A program made the position numbers and the translations under genes. The notes under the pieces were generated by a model that saw only the letters and a list, made by a program, of their open reading frames with translations, was not told the origin of the DNA and searched no databases. Of a stretch of DNA of 13,177 nt, positions 1-6,287 are shown in pieces. Location of the stretch: contig CATMVR010000061.1 in NCBI GenBank assembly GCA_950075905.1, positions 1 through 13,177 of the forward strand, written 5' to 3'. The DNA comes from an uncultured Persicitalea sp. GTDB lineage: Bacteria > Bacteroidota > Bacteroidia > Cytophagales > Spirosomataceae. Position 1 is the first letter of the stretch. Each line of letters begins with the position of its first letter.

Positions 1-1354
1 CCAGCAGTTTGCGGTCGTTGTCGTGCCGGCTGATGCCGTCGGTGCCGTACATACCGTCGGCGGTGGCTGCCTGACTGGCAAAGTTGGCGTGCAGGTACCA
101 GGCGTTCTGGGGCGAGCCGGCGTCGGGGTACATGTACACCGACAGCAGCTTGCCACGGCTCCCCGCCCGCACGGCTTCCGTAAAGTTTTCAAAATAGCTC
201 GTCAGGGAAAGGCTGATGTAGCGGGCGAAATCCTTTCCCGTTTCGTCGGCCATATTCAGGGCGCAGCCACCGGTCCATTCCCGGATGGCGGGCCGGGCCA
301 TAGGCCGGCCTTTGCGGGCCCGATACGCCCGGAAGCCTTCCTGAAACACTGGTTCAAAGCCCACGATCTCCGGATGCTCCCACTGGCCCAGCCCCACTAC
401 CGGGTTGGTAAACTCCTCCGCCTCGGCGGTGCCGATGGAGAGGTAGTAAGCACCCTCGTAGGTACTCAACTCACTGGCTAGCTCCCGCACGGCCGAGTGG
501 ACCCTGGCATTTACCTCTGCGGAAGCCAGCGATCCCATGTGTTTGTTTCCCTCCACTTCAAACGGACTCCCCCGGTGGCCGGTCATGGCGTGGCCCGGCG
601 GAATGAACCCATCCCCTTTGAGACGCCACGGCCAGAAAAAAACCGACAGCTTCAGGCCCCGCTCCCGGCAGTAGGCAATGACCTTTTGCAGGCCCGCCCG
701 GGTGTAAGCCCCCGGTGTGGGCTCCCACTCATACCAGCGCACGCACAGCCGAATGCCCGTAATGCCGTAGCCCCAGTCGTACCGAAAGGCCTCGATGCGT
801 TCCACCCAGTCGGGGTGCAGGCCGTGGGCGATGTTCGGCTCGTAGCCATCGCCGGTCAGATTCATCACAAGTTCGTAGGTGTTTTTTCCGGTCAGGGGGC
901 GAACGGGTACCCGGCTTGCTTTGGCAAGCCGTTCGCTTGTCGCTGTTCGTATACTGAATTCCTTTTCACTCGCCCCCCGACAGGTATTTCCCGCCAGCTG
1001 CAGCTGGTAGGTACCTGCTGGCAGACGAGCGTAGGAGATAGATAATAGATTGGACGTAGGCACTATACTTCCCGACCGCTGTACCCCGGAGGCATCCAGA
1101 ATCTGGTAGTCGAGTCCGAAGACGTTTTGTCCGTGAAACCGGGCCAGCAGCGAGCTGTCCGTGATCTGAGAGATAGATAGCAGGTCAGGCCCGGCGTCGC
1201 AGGGTGGCAAACTATCACCCTGTGCAGTCAGGCGGCCGGCAGTTTCGGTCGGACGTGCTACCACCCTACCTCCCGACTGAATAGTTGCCGCACTGGAAAA
1301 TGGCAAAATAAGGGGCAGGAAGCATAGAAAAAACCATTGAGCAGCTTTCAACAT
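1..1354 (-). CDS. Secreted TIM-barrel glycoside hydrolase, C-terminus beyond left edge
   Basis: The minus-strand frame is open from an ATG at 1354 to the left edge: 451 codons without a stop, so the gene is partial. Residues 1-23 form a signal peptide (Lys3, a hydrophobic run, then SSAA). Residues about 50-136 look like a small beta-sandwich (alternating hydrophobics, LPAGTYQLQL at 111-120). From about 158 a catalytic barrel seems to start: ITGIRLCVRWYEWEP (198-212), LKLSVFFWPWR (235-244), then YYLSIGTAEAEEF (303-315). The last resembles strand 4 of clan GH-A enzymes, with an acid/base Glu at 311, 313 or 314. VYMYPD (406-411) is a later strand. The nucleophile cannot be assigned and may lie outside the window. 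The protein is probably exported and acts on a polysaccharide or oligosaccharide; beta-galactosidase-like (GH42-type) folds come closest from memory, but the family is not certain. It diverges from the sulfatase gene, with 82 bases between the starts. Confidence 0.75.
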   Translation of the reverse strand, partial: MLKAAQWFFLCFLPLILPFSSAATIQSGGRVVARPTETAGRLTAQGDSLPPCDAGPDLLSISQITDSSLLARFHGQNVFGLDYQILDASGVQRSGSIVPTSNLLSISYARLPAGTYQLQLAGNTCRGASEKEFSIRTATSERLAKASRVPVRPLTGKNTYELVMNLTGDGYEPNIAHGLHPDWVERIEAFRYDWGYGITGIRLCVRWYEWEPTPGAYTRAGLQKVIAYCRERGLKLSVFFWPWRLKGDGFIPPGHAMTGHRGSPFEVEGNKHMGSLASAEVNARVHSAVRELASELSTYEGAYYLSIGTAEAEEFTNPVVGLGQWEHPEIVGFEPVFQEGFRAYRARKGRPMARPAIREWTGGCALNMADETGKDFARYISLSLTSYFENFTEAVRAGSRGKLLSVYMYPDAGSPQNAWYLHANFASQAATADGMYGTDGISRHDNDRKLL

Positions 1355-1436
1355 AGTGGATGTGATGATTGTAAGGGGTGTTAAGCTAAAAAAGTAATTC
1401 CATGAATACTGTTCATATTAAAACAAAAAATCAATT
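1355..1436. promoter_or_regulatory. Divergent intergenic region, hydrolase/sulfatase
   Basis: This AT-rich 82-base gap separates the two divergent starts and must hold or adjoin the promoters for both. I found no convincing TAnnTTTG -7 element on either strand. A small inverted repeat, ATGAA-N5-TTCAT at 1402-1416, lies about 20 bases before the sulfatase start and could be an operator half-site pair, but five-base arms arise easily by chance. No Shine-Dalgarno sequence precedes either ATG, as is usual in Bacteroidota. Confidence 0.4.
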
Positions 1437-3197
1437 ATGCAAAACAAAAACCGTACGCTTCTCCTGTTCCTGCTCAGTCTTCTCCCGCTTTTACCCGGCA
1501 GGGCTCAGAGCCAGCAACCTCCTAACGTCATCCTGATCATTACCGACGACCAGGGCTACGGGGATTTGGGCATTACGGGCAACCCGCACGTCCGGACGCC
1601 CGTTATTGACCAACTGGCCCGCGAGAGTACCCGTTTCAACCGGTTTTATGTCTCGCCAGTCTGTGCCCCTACCCGGTCGAGCCTGATGACCGGTCGCTTC
1701 TCGCTGCGTACGGGCGTGCGCGACACCTACAACGGCGGGGCCACCATGGCCGCCAGCGAGGTCACCATCGCCGAGCTGCTCAAACAGGCCAACTATACCA
1801 CGGGTATCTTTGGCAAATGGCACCTGGGCGACAACTCCCCCAGCCGCCCCAACGACCAGGGCTTCGACGAGTCGCTGATCCACCTGTCGGGCGGCATGGG
1901 GCAGGTGGGCGACGTCACTACCTTCTTCAAGGGCGACAGCAGCTACTTTGATCCTGTACTATGGCATAACGGAAAACCACAGGCCTATAAGGGCTACTGC
2001 TCCGATATTTTTGCGGCCAATGCCATGGATTTTATCGAAAAAAATCAGGAAAAGCCCTTTTTCTGCTACCTGGCCTTCAACGCCCCGCACACACCTTTGC
2101 AGGTACCCGATAGCTACTACCAGCGCTACAAGGACATAGACCCGGCCGCCGGCTTTGAAAACGACAAACGCCCCTTCGTCACCATGAGCGAGCGCGATAA
2201 GGAGGATGCCCGCAAAGTGTACGCCATGGTAGAAAACATCGACGACAACCTCGGCAAGCTATTCAGGAAACTGGATGAATTGAAGCTTACGGAAAACACG
2301 ATCGTCATTTTCATGACGGACAACGGCCCGCAGCAAATCCGCTACGTAGCCGGTATGCGCGGCCGCAAGGGAAGTGTGTACCAGGGGGGCGTACGGGTAC
2401 CTTTCTACGTAAAGTACCCAGCCCGCTTTGCCGGAAACAAAGATATTGAGGTACCCGCAGCCCACATTGATGTACTTCCTACCCTGGCGCAAATCTGTAA
2501 AGTACCCCTACCCAACAACCGCAACATTGACGGCAAAAGCCTCCTGCCCCTCATCCAGGGCCAATCGGTAGACTGGTCCAACCGCCCGCTGTTTTTCTAC
2601 TGGTCGCGGCGGTACCCGGAACTGTACAACAACATGGCCTACCAGAAAGGCCCCTACAAGCTCGTGGGCCATACCGACTACAACGCGGAGATAGCAAAGT
2701 TTGAGCTGTTCGATCTGGAAAAAGATCCCTACGAGCAAAAGAATATCGTGCACGAGAAAGCAGCCGTGGCCAGGGAGTTGAAAACAGAACTGGACAAGCT
2801 TTTCCGCGAATTGATCCGCTCCGAAAATCTGGTCAATCCGCCGCTTATTCACCTGGGCACGAAGCACGAAAATCCGGTGATTCTGAACCGCAACGACGCC
2901 GACGGACAGATTGGCATCTGGGCGCAGCAGGAAATCTACGGGCTATGGAAGGTGAAGGTACAGGAAGGGAAGTACACCCTCCGCTTCAAATTCATCGAGC
3001 CCGTGCCGGGCCTTGGGCAGATGGTCGTAGAAACAAAACCTTTTATCAATCAACTCAAAACCAGCGCCGCCCCCACCGACCTCATCGAGATGAAAAACGT
3101 GTACCTATCCGCGATGGAAGGGGAGCTGATTCCCTACTATACGGTGGGGGCTAAGAAAATATTTCCGTTCTGGGTGGAGGTGGAGAAAACAAACTAA
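1437..3197 (+). CDS. Secreted arylsulfatase-type sulfatase (formylglycine-dependent)
   Basis: The 586-residue protein starts at an ATG followed by a clear signal peptide (basic MQNKNR, Leu-rich core 8-19, cleavage near GRAQS at 21-25), so it acts in the periplasm or outside. The core is a type I sulfatase. TDDQGYGD (36-43) gives metal-binding Asp37 and Asp38. CAPTRSSLMTGR (76-87) is the CxPxR signature in which Cys76 is converted to formylglycine. GKWHLG (126-131) gives Lys127 and His129, APHTP (216-220) gives His218, and TDNG (294-297) gives Asp295 and Asn296. Lys311 follows in the RGRKGS stretch. All expected catalytic positions are present. Residues from about 480 to the end form an extension rich in alternating hydrophobics, probably a beta-sandwich. 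The enzyme would remove sulfate esters, probably from a polysaccharide; the substrate cannot be read from sequence. Activity needs a formylglycine-generating enzyme encoded elsewhere. The stop lies only about 10 bases before the GH13 remnant. Confidence 0.93.
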   Translation: MQNKNRTLLLFLLSLLPLLPGRAQSQQPPNVILIITDDQGYGDLGITGNPHVRTPVIDQLARESTRFNRFYVSPVCAPTRSSLMTGRFSLRTGVRDTYNGGATMAASEVTIAELLKQANYTTGIFGKWHLGDNSPSRPNDQGFDESLIHLSGGMGQVGDVTTFFKGDSSYFDPVLWHNGKPQAYKGYCSDIFAANAMDFIEKNQEKPFFCYLAFNAPHTPLQVPDSYYQRYKDIDPAAGFENDKRPFVTMSERDKEDARKVYAMVENIDDNLGKLFRKLDELKLTENTIVIFMTDNGPQQIRYVAGMRGRKGSVYQGGVRVPFYVKYPARFAGNKDIEVPAAHIDVLPTLAQICKVPLPNNRNIDGKSLLPLIQGQSVDWSNRPLFFYWSRRYPELYNNMAYQKGPYKLVGHTDYNAEIAKFELFDLEKDPYEQKNIVHEKAAVARELKTELDKLFRELIRSENLVNPPLIHLGTKHENPVILNRNDADGQIGIWAQQEIYGLWKVKVQEGKYTLRFKFIEPVPGLGQMVVETKPFINQLKTSAAPTDLIEMKNVYLSAMEGELIPYYTVGAKKIFPFWVEVEKTN

Positions 3198-3207
3198 GAT
3201 ATGGGTC

Positions 3208-3466
3208 ATGGTTGATCCGGAATATCTTTGCTAGTATAGGGGGAAGTATACCCTACTTGACAAAGACAACCCCAGCCTCTATGCATATACCCGGGCTTGA
3301 TGCCCGTAAGCTGCTGGTGTTCCTCAATTTCAAGGACCAAGCCCTCAAAGCTAACACGGGTCTGGATCTGATTAAAGCCAAACGGCTACTGAGTAATTAC
3401 CAGCACCCTTCGGTGAGCGAAACGCTGCAGCCGTACGAAGCAGCGGTGTACGTTCTGACAAACTGA
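3208..3466 (+). pseudogene. Remnant of a GH13 alpha-glucosidase C-terminus, frameshifted
   Basis: Two frames must be joined. The frame of base 3247 reads GKYTLLDKDNPSLYAYTR (about 3241-3294) and then stops at TGA 3298-3300. The next frame continues from 3296 as LDARKLLVFLNFKDQ and on to LQPYEAAVYVLTN, ending at TGA 3464-3466. Joined, this matches the C-terminal beta-sandwich of oligo-1,6-glucosidase/alpha-glucosidase enzymes of GH13: a YxLLDxDNPxxYAYTR segment, a LLVxLNF strand, and a final LxPYEAxVYxL strand. The shift is one extra G, or two missing bases, near 3293-3296. Upstream, the first frame meets a TAG at 3232-3234, and the catalytic barrel is absent because the sulfatase ends at 3197. 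About 85 residues remain of a family usually around 550 long. A possible 84-residue product from a TTG at 3212, or a shorter one from the ATG at 3281, would be an orphan fragment. The family match is from memory and was not searched. Confidence 0.72.
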
Positions 3467-3539
3467 GCCGAAAAGGCCTTCGATAATTAGTGGGAACAGG
3501 CGGGAGCTACCCACATTGGCACTTCTGAATGAGTAATAC

Positions 3540-3561
3540 TACCTGATTTCAAAATCAGGTA
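3540..3561. promoter_or_regulatory. Perfect 10-bp palindrome, possible operator
   Basis: TACCTGATTT and its exact complement AAATCAGGTA are separated by only two bases (CA). Two further outer positions also pair (3537-3538 with 3563-3564) after one mismatch. It lies about 33 bases upstream of the -7 element of the next gene, near where an activator would bind just ahead of the -33 region. There is no T-run after it on either strand, so an intrinsic terminator is unlikely. The near-zero spacer favours a dimeric DNA-binding protein site over an RNA hairpin. The regulator is unknown. Confidence 0.45.
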
Positions 3562-3593
3562 ATAACACGCTCACAGTCAGTTGTTTTTTGCTT

Positions 3594-3601
3594 TACTTTT
3601 G
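3594..3601 (+). promoter_or_regulatory. Bacteroidota -7 promoter element for the lipoprotein-like gene
   Basis: TACTTTTG matches the TAnnTTTG -7 consensus of the Bacteroidota primary sigma factor exactly. It sits 26 bases before the ATG at 3628, giving a short leader. No good TTG was found at the usual -33 spacing (the TTG at 3581 is too close), so the promoter may need an activator; the palindrome at 3540-3561 is suitably placed for that. Confidence 0.5.
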
Positions 3602-3627
3602 GTAAAAAAAATCCAAATTGCATCGCC

Positions 3628-4362
3628 ATGAAAACCGCACTATTTTCTCTGCTATTACTTCTTGGGTTCGTTTCTACATCCTGCCGGACCTCTGCGCTAC
3701 TGAATGCCAGTTTTGAAAGTGAAGCCATTGGCAGTCGTCCTACCAGAAATATTCCAGGCGCGCCGTCAGGGGATGAAATCAATTTTCCACCGGATCTTGC
3801 CGAGAGCATGCGCATAATTGCCTCCTCCATTGCTGGTGCAAAGGCACTTCAATTTAGCATGGACTACGTTACCGATCCCAGCGCCCATAATTCTCAATGG
3901 CTTTCGTTCAGGGGGAGCGAAACAAATCTTATCCAGCCGTTGTATTTTTACTATACTGCTATTCAACCCGTCACATTTGGTGAGCTTGTCGTTGATCTCT
4001 CTGACGGAAGAGGGGGGCTCATGGCCCGAATGCTCATACGTAATGATGGACGTGTTTTTTTAAGCAATGATTATTTTGGGAGCGAACTGGAAGTAGGAAC
4101 CCTTCCCTTAGGAATGAGCCATTCGGTGATTTTTACTGTAAATGTCCGTTCTGGTACATACAATCTAGTTATTTTAAAACGGGGCGGTAATCTTACCGTC
4201 AATAATCATCCCTTTTTTCGAACGGGTGAATCGCCTCCAGATCCATTGACTTTTGCCAATCCTGCTTATCCTACCATTGCGTTCCACCATTCTTTCGGAA
4301 GAGCACCACACATAAAATACATATTTGAATCTGTCAATATCAGCAAAAAACAACCCGAGTAG
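3628..4362 (+). CDS. Secreted protein or lipoprotein of unknown function
   Basis: The protein has 244 residues, and I do not recognise the family. Residues 1-18 are an export signal (MKTALF, then a Leu-rich core) ending STSC at 16-19. Cys19 could be lipidated, although Ser at -3 is a weak lipobox; otherwise it is a cleaved signal peptide. The mature part is mostly predicted beta, with alternating hydrophobic strands (PVTFGELVVDLSD, SVIFTVNVRSGTYNLVILKRGG) and no transmembrane helix. The pattern resembles a jelly-roll or LamG-like sandwich: a glycine-rich turn (DGRGGLMARMLIRNDGRVFL), late aromatic strands, and a final strand IKYIFESVNIS. There are no obvious catalytic motifs. The coding sequence is AT-richer than the flanking genes (25 to 28 G+C per 60 bases in two sampled lines, against 36 in a purA line) and uses TTT, ATT and AAT codons freely, a possible sign of recent acquisition. 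It has its own promoter and ends at a strong terminator, so it is a single-gene unit. Confidence 0.75.
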   Translation: MKTALFSLLLLLGFVSTSCRTSALLNASFESEAIGSRPTRNIPGAPSGDEINFPPDLAESMRIIASSIAGAKALQFSMDYVTDPSAHNSQWLSFRGSETNLIQPLYFYYTAIQPVTFGELVVDLSDGRGGLMARMLIRNDGRVFLSNDYFGSELEVGTLPLGMSHSVIFTVNVRSGTYNLVILKRGGNLTVNNHPFFRTGESPPDPLTFANPAYPTIAFHHSFGRAPHIKYIFESVNISKKQPE

Positions 4363-4399
4363 GTATTCCAGGTAATCTATTTCTGACTCAATACTTTAT

Positions 4400-4435
4400 A
4401 AAAAATCCCCTCAGCTGTTGCCAAGGGGATTTTTT
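4400..4435. terminator. Bidirectional intrinsic terminator
   Basis: A 12-bp perfect stem (4400-4411 pairing with 4424-4435) has AAAAAATCCCCT on the left and its complement on the right, around a 12-base loop. The A-run and T-run flanks make it work on both strands, serving the gene ending at 4362 (+) and trigger factor ending at 4464 (-), which converge here. Confidence 0.88.
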
Positions 4436-4463
4436 ATTTTATTATTACTAAGCAAAGGGTAGA

Positions 4464-5837
4464 TTACTCTTCAACATCCTCTTCCACATCCTGTCCTTCG
4501 TTGCCGGCGCGGGCGATTTTCTCAAACTCGCTCACTTCGATGGTCTTCTCTTCGGTCGTCACCTGATTGCGCAGCACGTCCAGTACCTTCATGTCGAACA
4601 CCTGCTGGAAAATCGCCGAATAGTTGTCCTTCTCGCGGTCTGTGAGGTAGCCCGTAGCCACGCGGTCGATGATCTCGTCCATGCTGCTGTCGTTGCCGTA
4701 CATGCCAAACTGTCCGCGCACCATTTGCCGGGTATAGTCCATGATCTCGGGGTACTCTACCTTCACGTCGAAGGTCTCGGCCACCCGATTTTTGATCAGA
4801 CTCAGTTTAAGCGATTTTTCAAAATCAGCAAACTGCTCTTCGATCTGCTCACGGGTAAACTTGCCGTCGTTGGTACGTTCCAGCCAGTTTTTCAGGAAGT
4901 CGGCGGGCAGGTCAATGGAAATCGACTCCAACAGCGTCTTTTCAATATCGCGGCGCAGGAGAGCTTCCGATTCCCGGGCGTAGTTTTCCTGAATAATGGT
5001 GGTCACTTCCTCACGGAATGCTTCCTCAGTTTCTACCTTACCGGGGCCAAGTACCTTGTCAAAAAACTCCTGGTTTAGCTCGGCGGGCTGCGAACGGGTA
5101 ATGTCCTCTACCACCAGCGTAAATTCACCCGAAAGCTCGCTTACGTCTTCCTTCTTCTTGCCGGTAACGTGCGCAATGGCCGCCTCGTCTTCGAAGGTAT
5201 TCTGAATATCAAAAACTACCTGGTCGTCTTTCTTCACACCCACAAATTTGGCGCGCTCGCCCTCTTTCACCCGCTTGGTCGGGATGGCCGTCTTGGTAGT
5301 AAATTCGCTGGACTCCTGCTTCAGCTCACCGTACAGCATGTCGCCTTCCTCCGACACCTCGGGGTGATCGGTATCAGCAAAGCGCTCGCGCAGATTGTCG
5401 ATGGAAGTTTGTACTTCTTTCTCGTCGGCGTTGATGGTATAGTGCGGCACGGCCGGAATATCCGAGAAATTCACCTCAAAATCCGTAGCCATACCCAGGT
5501 CATACACAAACTCAAACTCGCTTTGGGTATCCCAGTCGATCGCTTCGGCCTGCTCGCGGTTAGGCAGGGGGTCGCCCACTACCTGAATCTTGTTATCCCG
5601 GATGTAGTCGGTCACGGCGTGGCTCAGCATGTGGTTTACCTCGTCTACCAGGATACTCTTGCCATACATGCGACTGATCACGTGTACGGGTACCTTACCG
5701 GGCCGAAAACCTTTCAGATTGGCCTTTTTAGCGTAATCTTTTAGCGTTTTATCAACCTTAGGCTGGTAATCTTCCTTCGTGAGTTTGACTTTGAGTGAAG
5801 CCGTGGTAGGCGAGCTCTTCTCCAATAAAACTTCCAT
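4464..5837 (-). CDS. tig: Trigger factor, ribosome-associated chaperone
   Basis: Trigger factor binds near the ribosomal exit tunnel and shields nascent chains. The 457-residue product starts MEVLLEKSSP and carries the ribosome-docking signature GFRPGKVP at 43-50. Residues 1 to about 135 are the ribosome-binding domain. Residues about 150-248 occupy the place of the FKBP-type prolyl isomerase domain but look divergent (charged, with few conserved aromatics), as is common in this phylum, so isomerase activity is doubtful. The helical C-terminal chaperone domain follows from PAELNQEFFDKVLGPG (251-266). The tail is acidic (EGQDVEEDVEE). The length slightly exceeds the E. coli protein (432 residues). 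The ATG at 5837 is the natural start, with no SD. The gene converges on the lipoprotein-like gene, and clpP/clpX, frequent neighbours elsewhere, are not next to it. Its leader lies in the 5845-5973 repeat block; no clear -7 element is visible. Confidence 0.95.
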   Translation of the reverse strand: MEVLLEKSSPTTASLKVKLTKEDYQPKVDKTLKDYAKKANLKGFRPGKVPVHVISRMYGKSILVDEVNHMLSHAVTDYIRDNKIQVVGDPLPNREQAEAIDWDTQSEFEFVYDLGMATDFEVNFSDIPAVPHYTINADEKEVQTSIDNLRERFADTDHPEVSEEGDMLYGELKQESSEFTTKTAIPTKRVKEGERAKFVGVKKDDQVVFDIQNTFEDEAAIAHVTGKKKEDVSELSGEFTLVVEDITRSQPAELNQEFFDKVLGPGKVETEEAFREEVTTIIQENYARESEALLRRDIEKTLLESISIDLPADFLKNWLERTNDGKFTREQIEEQFADFEKSLKLSLIKNRVAETFDVKVEYPEIMDYTRQMVRGQFGMYGNDSSMDEIIDRVATGYLTDREKDNYSAIFQQVFDMKVLDVLRNQVTTEEKTIEVSEFEKIARAGNEGQDVEEDVEE

Positions 5838-5844
5838 AATTACT

Positions 5845-5973
5845 TAATGATAGAATGAGTGATTGATAGAATGATAGAATAATTGATAGAATGAATTTAA
5901 TTGCTGAATAAACTATTCACCGCAGCGGGAGACGCTCATTCTAACATTCTATCATTCTAACATTCTACCATTA
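5845..5973. repeat. AT-rich block of GATAGAATGA repeats with inverted arms
   Basis: The left arm holds the unit GATAGAATGA at 5849-5858, 5865-5874 and 5885-5894, plus GATAGAATAA at 5873-5882, at spacings of 16, 8 and 12 bases. The right arm (5936-5973) carries the complementary motif as TCATTCTA/ATTCTATC copies. The longest exact inverted match is 14 bases, 5867-5880 against 5946-5959. The outer ends, TAATGATAGAATG (5845-5857) and the complement of 5961-5973, match at 12 of 13. The centre has a hairpin, GAATA-AAC-TATTC at 5906-5918. The block fills most of the gap between trigger factor and the tRNA terminator and contains no ORF. It could fold into a long stem-loop in the trigger factor leader, or be a small non-coding repeat element. 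Function unknown. Confidence 0.8.
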
Positions 5974-6009
5974 AAAAAAAACGCCCTCAAAACAGCGAGT
6001 CCTGAGGGC
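5973..6009 (-). terminator. Intrinsic terminator after tRNA-Leu
   Basis: On the minus strand a 7-bp stem GCCCTCA/TGAGGGC (arms 5983-5989 and 6003-6009) with a 13-base loop is followed by a run of nine T (complement of 5973-5981). It lies 17 bases past the 3' end of the tRNA and fits as its terminator. It also separates the tRNA transcript from trigger factor downstream on the same strand. Confidence 0.82.
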
Positions 6010-6026
6010 TTGTCCCTTTTTGATCG

Positions 6027-6108
6027 TACGGGCGGAGGGACTCGAACCCCCACGCCTTGCGGCACCAGATCCTAAGTCTGGCACGTCTACCAATTTCGCC
6101 ACGCCCGC
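6027..6108 (-). tRNA. tRNA-Leu, anticodon UAG
   Basis: The minus strand folds as a cloverleaf. The acceptor is GCGGGCG (from 6108) with CGCCCGT (a G-U first pair) and discriminator A at 6027. The D-arm contains AATTGGTAGA. The anticodon stem CCAGA/TCTGG holds loop CTTAGGA, so the anticodon is TAG (bases 6074-6072), reading CUA codons. A long class II variable arm (TGCCGCAAGGCGT) is typical of leucine tRNA. The T-arm is GGGGG-TTCGAGT-CCCTC. CCA is not encoded. Length is 82 bases. Confidence 0.97.
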
Positions 6109-6153
6109 ATATTCCAAAAACTATTTTTTCAGGAATAGTTGATTTTGGGAGTG

Positions 6154-6161
6154 CAAAGGTA
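6154..6161 (-). promoter_or_regulatory. -7 promoter element for tRNA-Leu
   Basis: Read on the minus strand this is TACCTTTG, an exact TAnnTTTG match, placed about 46 bases before the mature tRNA 5' end. The leader between holds a 7-bp inverted repeat (6119-6125 with 6134-6140), probably removed during tRNA processing. A TTA rather than TTG lies near the expected -33 position. Confidence 0.55.
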
Positions 6162-6221
6162 ATTATTTATTTCATTTTGTTCCTAATTTTTAGGAAAGAA
6201 ATATTGTTTGGAAAAGTATAG

Positions 6222-6252
6222 TTGATAATCATTGCGTAATAATTTAACTTGG
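6222..6252 (+). promoter_or_regulatory. Candidate promoter for the rel gene
   Basis: TTG at 6222-6224 is followed after 20 bases by TAACTTGG at 6245-6252, one mismatch from TAnnTTTG. The spacing fits the Bacteroidota -33/-7 arrangement. It lies 36 bases before the GTG start in an AT-rich gap. The match is imperfect, so this is a candidate only. Confidence 0.4.
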
Positions 6253-6287
6253 TAAAGAGTTAAAGGAAAAGTAGAAGAGTAATCACT

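Noticed and set aside
23..1045. Plus-strand ORFs at 23-481 and 497-1045
   Set aside because: They overlap the long open minus-strand frame of the secreted hydrolase, which has a signal peptide and barrel-like motifs; the plus-strand translations are low in hydrophobic pattern and resemble nothing.
3540..3561. Intrinsic terminator for the GH13 remnant
   Set aside because: There is no T-run on either side and the two-base spacer is too small for a good RNA loop; an operator-like site fits better.
5169..5744. Plus-strand ORF of 191 codons inside the trigger factor gene
   Set aside because: It is antisense to conserved trigger factor sequence including the GFRPGKVP region and has no independent support.
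5845..5973. CRISPR array
   Set aside because: The units are about 10 bases, spaced irregularly at 8 to 16 bases, and occur in both orientations; there are no spacers of CRISPR size and no cas genes.
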